DNA of 64,000 nt, taken from the NCBI RefSeq assembly GCF_003390395.1, contig NZ_QUOV01000001.1, forward strand, positions 2,356,001 through 2,420,000, written 5' to 3'. Shown piece by piece: positions 1-8,892 of the stretch. Positions within the stretch are counted from its first letter, which is position 1. Each line of letters opens with the position of its first letter. The position numbers and the translations under genes were made by a program. Source of the DNA: Thalassotalea euphylliae (GTDB lineage: Bacteria > Pseudomonadota > Gammaproteobacteria > Enterobacterales > Alteromonadaceae). Below the pieces are notes generated by a model. The model made no database searches, was not told the DNA's origin, and was given only the letters and a program-made list of their open reading frames with translations.

Positions 1-1095
1 TCTCTCCCCGGCAAACATAAGCTAGTAGCGCCTAGTGCGCTTGTACAAGGGCGCCAACGCTTAGGTTACGAAGCGGTGCAACAAACATTTCAATTACTTG
101 CTCATAGAGCATTTTCTACTCATGCCTTTGAGCATTGGTGTGGGTTAAATTTGCTCGCGGTAGATGGTGTAGTTTTTCGCACACAAGACAATGAAGATAA
201 CCGTGTAGCGTTTGGGAGTGACCGTAATCAGCGCGGTGAAGGCAGTTATCCTCAGATACGCATGTGTGGGCTCATGGAAGTGTCAAGCCACCTGTTATTG
301 GATAGTGCATTTGATAGTCGCCATGTGGGCGAAATGACATTAGCAGAGCGACTTTTGCCAACAGTACCAGAAGAGTCTTTAACCCTATTCGATCGAGGTT
401 ATTATTCACTGGGGCTTTTGCATAACTGGCAACATCAAGGGCAAAATACTCATTGGATGATCCCCGCGAGAAAAGACCTACAGTATCAAGTTGAACGCAG
501 CTTGGGTGAATACGATAAGATAGTCACATTATCGACCAGCCCACAAGCAAGAAAGAAATTTAGGGGGCTGCCTGCACACCTCACTGCGAGGCTCACGTCA
601 TACCAAGTGAATGGAAAGTCTTATCGTGTACTAAGCTCATTAACCGACCCGCTACGATTTCCATACGATGAACTCACCGAAGTCTATACGCAGCGCTGGG
701 AAATCGAACTAGGATTTAGGGAGATGAAGCAGGGATTACATCAAGCCAAACATGTCCTACGTAGTAAAAAGCCTGACATGGTGCGTCAGGAGTTATGGGG
801 ACTTTTACTGGCTTATAACCTGATACGTATTGCGATGCTTGATGCCGCCAACGCAGATGAAATGATATCACCAACGAGGCTAAGTTTTAGTTTATGCATG
901 CGACACGTGATTGCATTTCTCATGCTTACACCGATACGTAGCGCAAGCAAACTGCCAATTCACTATGAGGAATTACTCACCACCTTGAGGATGTTTACAT
1001 TACCAGACAAATTACCCGATAGGCATTACCCAAGAGTCGTTAGAAAGAAACCGACGAAATATCCTTATAAACGAAAAATGCCAGTCAGCTCTTAA
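1..1095 (+). CDS. IS4-family transposase, 5' end outside window
   Basis: DDE transposase of an IS4-type insertion sequence. The frame is open from base 1, so the N-terminus lies upstream; the GTG at 76 is only an internal codon. Counting from that codon, the first catalytic Asp is D30 (LLAVDGVVF), the second is D106 (LTLFDRGYYS), and the IS4 signature Y-(2)-R-(3)-E-(6)-K is intact as Y204, R207, E211 and K218 in YTQRWEIELGFREMK. The C-terminus is basic. The visible part shows no frameshift or internal stop, so the copy may be active. The IS right end should lie shortly after the stop, within about 1100-1200, but no left end is available to confirm it by terminal inverted repeat. Confidence 0.9.
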   Translation, partial: SLPGKHKLVAPSALVQGRQRLGYEAVQQTFQLLAHRAFSTHAFEHWCGLNLLAVDGVVFRTQDNEDNRVAFGSDRNQRGEGSYPQIRMCGLMEVSSHLLLDSAFDSRHVGEMTLAERLLPTVPEESLTLFDRGYYSLGLLHNWQHQGQNTHWMIPARKDLQYQVERSLGEYDKIVTLSTSPQARKKFRGLPAHLTARLTSYQVNGKSYRVLSSLTDPLRFPYDELTEVYTQRWEIELGFREMKQGLHQAKHVLRSKKPDMVRQELWGLLLAYNLIRIAMLDAANADEMISPTRLSFSLCMRHVIAFLMLTPIRSASKLPIHYEELLTTLRMFTLPDKLPDRHYPRVVRKKPTKYPYKRKMPVSS

Positions 1096-1107
1096 CTGAC
1101 TGGCATT
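1077..1107 (+). terminator. 12-bp perfect hairpin spanning the IS4 transposase stop codon
   Basis: A perfect inverted repeat, arms 1077-1088 (AATGCCAGTCAG) and 1096-1107, has a 7-nt loop that contains the TAA stop. A second small palindrome, CGGTAATTACCG, follows at 1109-1120, then a short T tract at 1123-1128. It may end the transposase transcript or stop outside transcription crossing the element. The position inside the final codons is unusual for an ordinary terminator. Confidence 0.5.
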
Positions 1108-1234
1108 ACGGTAATTACCGGGCTTTTTTATAGTTTTTTATTTGATTTTTATTAGCTTTAGAAAAGCTAAACTAACCGAATTGCGACAAGAGCAAAACTG
1201 AAATCTGAAAGAAAACGGCAAGAAACTAAAAGCT

Positions 1235-1708
1235 TTATTTATTCAACAGCCTATTAGGCTCTTTATTGTTATTTAGCTCGTGTACCGTTACTTCATACTT
1301 TTCGTTGCCAGGCATTTGACCACTAGCCATGCCAGTTTCAATAAAGCCAAGCGATTTATAGAACGCTAACGCGGCATTATTGCCTTTCAATACTTCTATT
1401 GAAAATATGCGAGCAGGTGACCCAATAACAGCTTTCACTAATGCTTTACCAATGCCACTGCGATAGGTAGTTGGATCAACATATAACCAAGCAATTTCTT
1501 CTTTGTCATATGCAATAAACCCAACAACTTGATCATTTTGCTCAGCAATCAATATTTCATATTCAAACAAATCTTCATTCTCTGCAGCTACTTCCAGTGG
1601 TAAGAACGCACTTTCTAGTGAGGCACCTCGCAGTTCATCTAATCGAGCTGAGTCGTGTATCTCGCAGATACGGGCCCAGTCTTTTTCTAAATAATCACGA
1701 ATTATCAT
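1235..1708 (-). CDS. GNAT-family N-acetyltransferase
   Basis: Predicted cytoplasmic acetyl-CoA-dependent N-acetyltransferase of 157 residues, the usual size for a single GNAT domain. The acetyl-CoA motif A is visible as LYVDPTTYRSGIGKALVKA, followed by the typical motif B-like segment NNAALAFYKSLGFIETG. The substrate cannot be read from sequence; small-molecule amines, antibiotics and protein N-termini are all possible. It is a single gene between the IS4 copy and a small membrane protein gene. No good ribosome site precedes the ATG at 1708; the upstream stretch is a GTTTTG-type low-complexity tract. Confidence 0.85.
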   Translation of the reverse strand: MIIRDYLEKDWARICEIHDSARLDELRGASLESAFLPLEVAAENEDLFEYEILIAEQNDQVVGFIAYDKEEIAWLYVDPTTYRSGIGKALVKAVIGSPARIFSIEVLKGNNAALAFYKSLGFIETGMASGQMPGNEKYEVTVHELNNNKEPNRLLNK

Positions 1709-1711
1709 ATT

Positions 1712-1750
1712 GAGTTTTGGTTTTCGTTTCGTTTTGGTTTTGGTTTTGGA
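1712..1750. repeat. GTTTTG-type low-complexity tract
   Basis: The segment just upstream of the acetyltransferase start consists of imperfect repeats of GTTTTG/GGTTTT, and a related GGAGTT/GGTTTGG stretch continues to about 1775. It occupies the position where the promoter or 5' leader of the gene on the minus strand would be. No function is assigned. Confidence 0.5.
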
Positions 1751-1849
1751 GAGTTGGAGTTTTCAGGTTTGGTTTCCATGTAATGCCTAATGTTTGAATA
1801 AACAGTGAAAAATTAGTTATTGATCTCAAAGCCTTGAGTTAGGAATACT

Positions 1850-2101
1850 TTATTTTAGGTTCGCTATTTTCTGATTTAGCTCATAGCCACTATCGGTAAC
1901 GATAGCCTCTACTGCGGCTAACCTTTCTTTTAATGCTTTTACTTCATTTTGAAGCTCAAGGTTTGTCTTGCTATCAAGCCCACTTTGTAGCGCTTGCAAT
2001 TGGGCATTTACTTCTGATTTGTATTTAAAATACTTAGAAATAAAAATACCAATTAAGATCGGTGATGCAAAAGTTAAAATAACGAGTAATAGTTCGAACA
2101 T
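1850..2101 (-). CDS. PspB-like small inner-membrane protein with coiled coil
   Basis: Protein of 83 residues with one N-terminal membrane segment (about residues 3-24), a basic turn (KYFKYKSE), then a helical, charged coiled-coil tail with LKERLAAVEAIVTDSGYEL near the end. This layout and the tail resemble phage-shock protein B, but PspA and PspC are absent nearby and similarity is limited to the general pattern, so the name is tentative. A good ribosome site (AAAGGGA) precedes the ATG. It lies about 75 bp from the left end of the IS110 element, which inserted between this gene and the EF-Tu-like gene. Before insertion those two genes were adjacent and on the same strand. Confidence 0.6.
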   Translation of the reverse strand: MFELLLVILTFASPILIGIFISKYFKYKSEVNAQLQALQSGLDSKTNLELQNEVKALKERLAAVEAIVTDSGYELNQKIANLK

Positions 2102-2221
2102 TTAATTTCCCTTTAAATTTATAGTGATAAGAAGGTGTCAGTCAAAACAGCTGAACTGCATTGTCCTTTTGAGTAACTTGTATGGATAATTACCCACCTA
2201 AATAACCATTTTCGGTAAAGT

Positions 2222-3353
<1,132 letters not shown>

Positions 3354-3375
3354 CTATTGACGCCATAGTCTCTTG

Positions 3376-3717
3376 TTATGTGTTTATGACCACATACCTT
3401 ACGGTCGCTTGACTAATAACATTTGAACCTTCTTGAATCTTCCATACTCGGCCTATAGTTAACAACTCGCGTAACCCAATAGAGTCAATAAAAGTTACGT
3501 TTAAGATTTTAGTTTCCCCGGGGTAAACCCATTCATCCTCTTGTAACTCAAATTGCCCCATAAACATTCTTGAATTTTCAGGCCAATCAAAATTGTGGTT
3601 GGGTCTATAGTATTGTGTGAAAGGAGTATGTCGCCCACCATCTTCGGTCTTGTATAGTGTGACTTCAGCTTCTACTAAATATGGCCCATCACCTGCGAAC
3701 TCGAGTACGTCATACAT
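3376..3717 (-). CDS. Stand-alone EF-Tu domain III-like protein
   Basis: Small cytoplasmic protein of 113 residues that matches only the C-terminal beta-barrel domain of elongation factor Tu. EVTLYKTEDGGRHTPFTQYY aligns with the EF-Tu segment around GGRHTPF, followed by YRPNHNF, then VYPGETKILNVTFIDSI corresponding to the EF-Tu PGD-containing strand, and a final strand QATVRYVV. No GTPase domain or P-loop is present. In EF-Tu this domain contacts the tRNA T-arm and EF-Ts; what a free copy does is unknown. The ATG has AAGGG about 11 nt upstream. The stop codon is 5 bp from the inferred IS110 junction, so the element sits directly behind the gene without disrupting it. Confidence 0.8.
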   Translation of the reverse strand: MYDVLEFAGDGPYLVEAEVTLYKTEDGGRHTPFTQYYRPNHNFDWPENSRMFMGQFELQEDEWVYPGETKILNVTFIDSIGLRELLTIGRVWKIQEGSNVISQATVRYVVINT

Positions 3718-3763
3718 GATTTAGCACCCTTCAATGACACATAACAGTTTATTAGAAGGCAAA

Positions 3764-3903
3764 TTGCGCGCTTTCCACAATTCCCTTCAACGCTTTATTC
3801 ATTGATATTTACTTTAGTTAAAAGGACTTTTCAATACTAGTCAACAACTTATAAAATATGAAAAAGTATATATTGGAAGAAAGCGCGCAATTTGCGCGCT
3901 TTC
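3764..3903. repeat. Three copies of TTGCGCGCTTTC, two forming a 25-bp palindrome
   Basis: The 12-mer TTGCGCGCTTTC is at 3764-3775 and again at 3892-3903. Its exact reverse complement is at 3879-3890, so the last two form a 25-bp palindrome with a one-base centre. The first copy could pair with 3879-3890 instead, enclosing about 103 bp. The GC-rich arms stand out from AT-rich surroundings. It could be a REP-like unit or a protein-binding site; neither is shown. Confidence 0.7.
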
Positions 3904-4028
3904 ACCGTGGAAAGAAGGATTTACTTTAAACTGTATTTATACACATGTAGAAATTAAAAAATGTTTGTATTTATGGCTTGTGAGAGAAAAGGTGAATATG
4001 TGTCGTTTTAGCTGCCCCACTTTATTAC

Positions 4029-4066
4029 GTAATGGCTGCTTATCACCAAGATAAACAGCCTGTTAC
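4029..4066. terminator. Long interrupted hairpin downstream of the methyltransferase gene
   Basis: GTAA-GGCTG-TTATC (4029-4044) pairs with GATAA-CAGCC-TTAC (4050-4066) around a 5-nt loop, with single-base mismatches. It lies about 55 bp past the stop of the minus-strand methyltransferase gene. There is no T run on either side, so a role in mRNA 3'-end protection or termination is only suggested by position. Confidence 0.35.
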
Positions 4067-4119
4067 ATAAAGAGTCATAAAGTCTCTTATAGGAATTCAT
4101 GACCAAATCAGCAGATAAA

Positions 4120-4923
4120 TCATGTACGGGCTTTTGTAGGTTGTTGCTGTTGTGTGCTTTGAACTCGCTTCAACCCGATAGGTAATAACTGCGGCACCCG
4201 CTCCATGTAATCGGCGTAAACTTTGCCAAATCTCGCCAATAAGTCACGCTCTTCATAACCAATGCCGATAAACACATAAATAGAGAACAAACTTGCCGCA
4301 ACCAGATGGCCGACTGTCATCTCAGGGGTTGACCAGAACACAATCAACATACCCAGATACATAGGATGGCGAGAAACTTTATACAAAGATGGGGTTTTGA
4401 AATCCTCTTCTACCATAGGTTTGTCTTTATAGGCATACCAAGCCTGAGCAAGTCCAAAAAGTTGCGTATGGCTGATCAAAAAGGTTGACCACAATACCAA
4501 GCTTGCACCCGCGAAGAAGCTAAGTTGCAGCACAACCGAGGCCATTCCTGTGGCTTGCCAGACCATAATGTCGATAGGTTGCCATGCCAGATAGAACCAG
4601 ATAAGCACGAAGCAGGTTGCCAGCATAAATACACTGCGCTCTAGCGACGAAGGTATCCATTTCAAGATAAGCTTTTTAAACCCTGATCTGGCCATCACAC
4701 TATGTTGTACCCCAAAGGCAACAATAAGTAAGGCATTAGCAATAACGGCGGGTAACAATGGAATGTTGCCTAAAACTGGGCCACTTCCTACCGTTTTAAT
4801 GATTTCCGGCAGAGGAAAATAATAGCTAAAGAACGGCCCACCTAAAAAGACCAATAGATACGTGAACACACACCAAAACAGCAAATATATGGCCGCGCTA
4901 ATCGCAAGTTGTATTGTTTTCAT
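4120..4923 (-). CDS. mddA: Methanethiol S-methyltransferase-like membrane protein
   Basis: Integral membrane methyltransferase of 267 residues with six or so hydrophobic segments, in the NnrU/isoprenylcysteine methyltransferase-like family. Typical motifs are FGVQHSVMAR, IPSSLERSVFMLA, WQPID, then SRHPMYLGMLIVFWSTPEMT and YEERDLLARFGKVYADY, the last two forming the S-adenosylmethionine-binding C-terminal part. The closest known function is MddA, which methylates methanethiol to dimethyl sulfide; a general NnrU-type methyltransferase is the alternative. Start ATG at 4923 is directly followed by membrane segment 1. The next gene upstream on the same strand (4985-5287) is 61 bp away and could be cotranscribed. 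Confidence 0.7.
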   Translation of the reverse strand: MKTIQLAISAAIYLLFWCVFTYLLVFLGGPFFSYYFPLPEIIKTVGSGPVLGNIPLLPAVIANALLIVAFGVQHSVMARSGFKKLILKWIPSSLERSVFMLATCFVLIWFYLAWQPIDIMVWQATGMASVVLQLSFFAGASLVLWSTFLISHTQLFGLAQAWYAYKDKPMVEEDFKTPSLYKVSRHPMYLGMLIVFWSTPEMTVGHLVAASLFSIYVFIGIGYEERDLLARFGKVYADYMERVPQLLPIGLKRVQSTQQQQPTKART

Positions 4924-4984
4924 GGAATCATCCTAATTTAAAGTTATGTGTCGGTTTCTGCATCATTCAATTTATTCCCGAGTA

Positions 4985-5287
4985 TCAACCCTGATACTTG
5001 GTTCGTATGCTTAATCCAATCACCAATAAGCCGAAGAAAACCGAATAGGCAATCCCCTCAGTACTGAATTTCAGAGAACTTAATTTCAAAACAGATATTA
5101 TTGGCGTCAGCACGTTTGCAAGTGCAGCCTGAGTGACAGGACAGAAAGAAACCGCTGAAACAATAAAGAGCACGCACAGCCCTAAAAAGTATTGCGTATA
5201 CCTCTTTGCAGTAGCGTGTGATTGCCCTTGAGGTTTTGCCGAGTCTTTTTTTACCGAGCTTTGTACCGTGTTTATTTGCTTAACCAT
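4985..5287 (-). CDS. Hypothetical small membrane protein
   Basis: One hundred residues. A charged N-terminus (residues 1-30, with Lys/Gln-rich sequence) is followed by two hydrophobic segments at about 32-53 and 76-95, with a Ser/Lys-containing loop between. One cysteine (FCPVTQ) is at the end of the first segment. No family was recognised. It shares strand with, and lies just upstream of, the MddA-like gene, so the two may be expressed together. Confidence 0.5.
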   Translation of the reverse strand: MVKQINTVQSSVKKDSAKPQGQSHATAKRYTQYFLGLCVLFIVSAVSFCPVTQAALANVLTPIISVLKLSSLKFSTEGIAYSVFFGLLVIGLSIRTKYQG

Positions 5288-5456
5288 CGTCTTTTTCCCG
5301 TTCCGTTATTGGACGAAACCAAGCTTAATGACAGCGGTTAAGAAGGTACAATTATTAAAATTAATTGCCCTATAAGAATTGCTTTAATGCTAGTAAATAC
5401 AATCTATTAGTGTCGTTGTAAGAGCAAAAGAATAATTTTTCTCGAAACTAACAAAT

Positions 5457-6314
5457 TCACAAATGACGAGGAGCATTCTGTTGCAGATGCTCAATAACTT
5501 GTTTTTGTAATGCCGACATGTAACGGTTTTTCACATAACAGAGAATGACTGGGCTGGTGACGGCTTTCGCGTGGGTAACAATCTCGAAATCATCACTGTC
5601 TTTAATAATATGCTCAGACACCACAGCTTCACCAAACCCAAGGCGAACGCCATCTATCAGCCCGTAGACGTCATCATAAAAACAGCGGTCGAACTCAAAA
5701 TCCGCCATTCCTTGAGTGTCAAAAAAGTTGTAGGTGGTAACATCATGCGCATCATGATCTAGAAAAATAGGCGGGTCCAACCGATGTTCGCTGGCCTTAT
5801 TACGTATATGTACCAAGGTTTCGTGGCCTAGTAACTCAAATTGCAAACGCGGGTCAGTGAATTCGGCATCCACGACGATAAAGTCGACCTCTCCGGACAA
5901 CAACAACGGGGGTAATTCTCGCAACTCTCTGGAAAAAAACTCCACCTTCAGTTGATGAGGAGAATTAATCAAAGGCAATAACGATGGCATAATCACTGAA
6001 CGCATCACTGAGCTGAACGCTCCCACACGGATAATACCGTTAGCAATAGCGCTACGGCCGGTCACTTGATTCAACACATCTTGCTCGCGTGCCTGCAAGT
6101 CCGACACATATTCGAAAAGGGCCTTCCCCTGCTCTGTCAAACCAATGCCTTCAGGACTGCGGATCAGCAAGTTGGTGTCCAGCTCCTGCTCCAATTTAAG
6201 CACCCGCTGAGACAAGGCTGATTGGGTAATATACAAGTTGTCAGCCGCCTGACAAAAGCTCTTGTCTAATGCCACCTGATAAAACGCATTCAATCGATCG
6301 GTATTAAGTTTCAT
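5457..6314 (-). CDS. LysR-family transcriptional regulator
   Basis: DNA-binding regulator of 285 residues from the chosen ATG at 6314 (MKLNTDRLNAFYQVA); a longer frame from 6383 adds 23 hydrophobic residues atypical of the family. The winged helix-turn-helix is ADNLYITQSALSQRVLKLEQ (about residues 22-41). The rest is the periplasmic-binding-protein-like effector domain. The sequence resembles the ArgP/IciA branch (LNAFYQVALDKSFCQAA and the glutamate-rich linker). The effector is unknown. It is divergent from a small secreted-protein gene at 6535 and lies upstream of the MddA-like pair, so either may be its target. Confidence 0.9.
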   Translation of the reverse strand: MKLNTDRLNAFYQVALDKSFCQAADNLYITQSALSQRVLKLEQELDTNLLIRSPEGIGLTEQGKALFEYVSDLQAREQDVLNQVTGRSAIANGIIRVGAFSSVMRSVIMPSLLPLINSPHQLKVEFFSRELRELPPLLLSGEVDFIVVDAEFTDPRLQFELLGHETLVHIRNKASEHRLDPPIFLDHDAHDVTTYNFFDTQGMADFEFDRCFYDDVYGLIDGVRLGFGEAVVSEHIIKDSDDFEIVTHAKAVTSPVILCYVKNRYMSALQKQVIEHLQQNAPRHL

Positions 6315-6534
6315 AGTATCTAAATACAGGTGAAAGAAGGAAATATACGCACTTAGAAAGTTTAGTTGAACCAAAGAGCTCAAGCCAATTTAGAGAACGC
6401 TGCTAGAGCGAGACGAGAGTCAGTAGCATTAGTTCAGGTTAGGTTAAGCGGGCTTTGCTAACGTGAGTTGCTAATGCATGTCGCTAAAGTAAACCGCTAA
6501 GGTGACTGTCAAACTTTATTAACTGGAACCATCG

Positions 6535-6945
6535 ATGATACAAAAGATAGTGTTATCACTTTTACTTTTTTCGGCATTTTTCAAAGTAAATGCATTAGCG
6601 AATCAGCAAGCCCTGAGCATTGAGCGCCTGATTCCCGAAAATTTTGAGCTGGCCTTCCCCAATGAACAAAACCTACAGCCTCGTAAAAGTGACTTTGCGG
6701 TTATTAATTATGCTTTGATGAGCAATCAGGCAGGTGAGCGCTGGGCTGTGGTTACGGTCAGGAATTTAGCCAGTGGATGGCGAATGCTAGATCAAAAACA
6801 TTTACTGGCGCTCACGGCAAATGGCGAACGAGTTAACCCAACGCATATAGAGCAACATTTTAAGGCAGGAGAAACGCTGTCGTTAACCATTAATTTTGGC
6901 GAGCATAAGTTTCCTATACTCTCGATTTATTCTAGAGCCGACTGA
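6535..6945 (+). CDS. Hypothetical exported protein
   Basis: Protein of 136 residues with a clear signal peptide (MIQKIVLSLLLFSAFFKVNA, likely cut after ALA near residue 23). The mature part looks like a single beta-rich domain (WAVVTVRNLASGWRMLDQKH, FKAGETLSLTINFGEHKFP). No family was recognised. It starts 220 bp from the divergent LysR gene. The ribosome site is weak (GGAA 6 nt upstream). Confidence 0.65.
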   Translation: MIQKIVLSLLLFSAFFKVNALANQQALSIERLIPENFELAFPNEQNLQPRKSDFAVINYALMSNQAGERWAVVTVRNLASGWRMLDQKHLLALTANGERVNPTHIEQHFKAGETLSLTINFGEHKFPILSIYSRAD

Positions 6946-7055
6946 CACAAGTAAATACAATTTAGCACGGGTTAACACAGCGACATTCTGACAAAGCTAA
7001 ATGGTAGGTACACTCAATGCCAAACGTATACCTACCACAAAGTTATTAAACGGAT

Positions 7056-7958
7056 TTATAAACCAAACTTAGCTAATGCTTGCTTAGCAATGGGCACGCC
7101 GTATTCCTGAACAAAGTGCCCTGCTTCTTCGAGCTTCATGGGTTCGGGACAGCCCTTAATAAACGACCTTAGTACTTCCATAGATTTTTCACCTAACACG
7201 GCATCTCGCATACCAATTGCCATAAAGCTTTGTCCTTGCCACTCGTTAGACCAAAATGATCGAGCACGCGTTGTTATATCAATAGCTGGCATATCTGGAT
7301 CTACTGGCACTAATTGGGGGAAGCGGCGCACTCCTGCTTTGTAGCTATTGTCTGGATATGGGGCATCGTAAGCAACAACATCTAGCATATTCATTGCGCT
7401 GCCGGCATCTGTCGCAATTAAACCGCCAACTGGTATTTCAGGTGCACTGGCACAAAATCCTCGCCAGCGGTAAAAGCCCTCTGTTGCACCGTCACCTGCG
7501 GGTAAGCCGGTATTCATCACTAATAAATTATCAAAGCGAGCGGCCATATCCATGGGTAAGGTTAAGCCTAGAATCCCGCCCCAATCTTGGCAGACTAAGG
7601 TGATATTTTTCAAATCTAAACGCTCAATCAATCGCATTAAGCTGTTTCGGTGAAATTCAAAGGTGTATGTATCATCATCAACAGGCTTATCAGAGCGACC
7701 AAATCCATAAAGATCAGGCGCGACGACACGATAACCCGCTTCAGTGAACACAGGAATCATTTTACGATACAAATAACTCCAACTTGGCTCACCGTGTAAA
7801 CAAAGAAAAGTGGCTTTGGCATCTTTGCTACCTTCATCAATATAAGCCATACGAAGCGTTTCATAACCTGCTAAATCGTCAACATAATTAGGCTGGTATG
7901 GAAAGGCTGGAAGTAATGAAAATCTTTCTTCAGGCGTTCTCAGTGCAACTATCGGCAT
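7056..7958 (-). CDS. Haloalkane dehalogenase, subfamily I
   Basis: Cytoplasmic alpha/beta-hydrolase that cleaves carbon-halogen bonds by a nucleophilic Asp. The start is set at ATG 7958 (MPIVALRTPEERF), which has AAGGA 7 nt upstream; the frame could extend 9 residues further. In the 300-residue protein the oxyanion-hole motif is HGEPSWSYLYR (H55-P58), nucleophile D125 lies in VCQDWGG with halide-binding W126, acid D252 in GMRDAVLG, and base H281 in EAGHFVQEYG. HGEP, QDWGG and the acid position match the DhlA/DppA/DhmA subfamily. Substrates may be marine haloalkanes, but epoxide hydrolase-like relatives cannot be fully excluded. Confidence 0.88.
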   Translation of the reverse strand: MPIVALRTPEERFSLLPAFPYQPNYVDDLAGYETLRMAYIDEGSKDAKATFLCLHGEPSWSYLYRKMIPVFTEAGYRVVAPDLYGFGRSDKPVDDDTYTFEFHRNSLMRLIERLDLKNITLVCQDWGGILGLTLPMDMAARFDNLLVMNTGLPAGDGATEGFYRWRGFCASAPEIPVGGLIATDAGSAMNMLDVVAYDAPYPDNSYKAGVRRFPQLVPVDPDMPAIDITTRARSFWSNEWQGQSFMAIGMRDAVLGEKSMEVLRSFIKGCPEPMKLEEAGHFVQEYGVPIAKQALAKFGL

Positions 7959-8043
7959 ACTCGATTCCTTATTCTTATTTTTCACGTTTATGAGATTAGT
8001 AAATAAATATACTTTGTGGCTATTTGTTTTATAGTCAGCGACA

Positions 8044-8802
8044 TTAATCTAACCAACCGCCAACGGCTTGTATAGGTTTAGGGTCAAATCGCTTAGAAAG
8101 CCATACAACAATTGCTTTTTGGTTTGACTCAAACTTACCGCTGTTAGGAATAGGCAAACTCGCCGTCAACTGAGTATTGCTGACTTTGACACTGGATTGC
8201 TGATAGTCAATCACAACAAAATCATGTGGCAATGCCTTGCCTCTATTTTCACCGCGAGTAACACGCGTTATTTGATCAAATCCAAGAATCGCAACGTGTG
8301 CCTGAACATATGGCGGTAGGGCTTGCTCAGCATCAAAGGTCAGTGTTACTTGTTGTTCATCAATTTTGGCACTAAGCTCGCCAACGACTAGCGCGTTATC
8401 TATCGGTAATTCTTGGCGGTAAAACCAACCATTCCACCCTTTGCCGTTAACCACAAAACCTGGGGTCGCAATGTTTTGTGTGTGACCAAGGCGCTGGTAA
8501 TTTTGCTGACGTTTAGTAAAAGCACGTAAGGCGTAAGGATCTTTCCAGCCAATGTAGTCCCAATAGTCGACATGAAGATTAATTGGAATAAACTGCTCAA
8601 ACAGGCGTTTGTCAGTTTTAAATTGACTAAGCCACTTTTCTGCTGGAGGACAGCTGCTGCAACCTTGAGAGCTATATACTTCCACTAAATTAACTTGTTG
8701 TTTGGGGCTAACAAAGGTTTGAGAAAACGTGCCGAAGGAAAGTAACAGGCACAGATAGGAAAACGTCAAGGTAACTGCATTTGGCATTGATAGTAGCTTC
8801 AT
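8044..8802 (-). CDS. DUF1223 secreted thioredoxin-fold protein
   Basis: Exported protein of 252 residues with an N-terminal hydrophobic segment (about 10-28, ending FGTFSQ). It contains the DUF1223 hallmark LVEVYSSQGCSSCPPAEKWL, a CxxC active site in a thioredoxin-like fold, then LHVDYWDYIGWKDP and ATPGFVVNG, both typical of the family. The function of DUF1223 is unknown; a periplasmic redox role is inferred from the CxxC. It lies between the dehalogenase and YafS genes, all on the minus strand, with gaps of 85-90 bp. Confidence 0.85.
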   Translation of the reverse strand: MKLLSMPNAVTLTFSYLCLLLSFGTFSQTFVSPKQQVNLVEVYSSQGCSSCPPAEKWLSQFKTDKRLFEQFIPINLHVDYWDYIGWKDPYALRAFTKRQQNYQRLGHTQNIATPGFVVNGKGWNGWFYRQELPIDNALVVGELSAKIDEQQVTLTFDAEQALPPYVQAHVAILGFDQITRVTRGENRGKALPHDFVVIDYQQSSVKVSNTQLTASLPIPNSGKFESNQKAIVVWLSKRFDPKPIQAVGGWLD

Positions 8803-8892
8803 CGCATTGAGTTTGTTAACGGGCTGTCTTAGTTAAGAAACGGCCAACTGCAATAAAATTTCTTTTTACGCACAAGGGCAGTTTGTAAAGCA

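Larger units (their letters stand above)
3718..4119. other. Gene-free gap with palindromic repeats
   Basis: Four hundred bases between the EF-Tu-like gene and the methyltransferase. It holds three copies of a GC-rich 12-mer and a long hairpin (listed separately); the rest is AT-rich. No credible open reading frame or structured RNA gene was recognised. Confidence 0.7.

Noticed and set aside
3740..3905. A complete integron attC site formed by the GCGCGC repeats upstream of the EF-Tu-like gene
   Set aside because: A GTTATGTG end is present on the minus strand, but no matching TAACAA start was found at a suitable distance.
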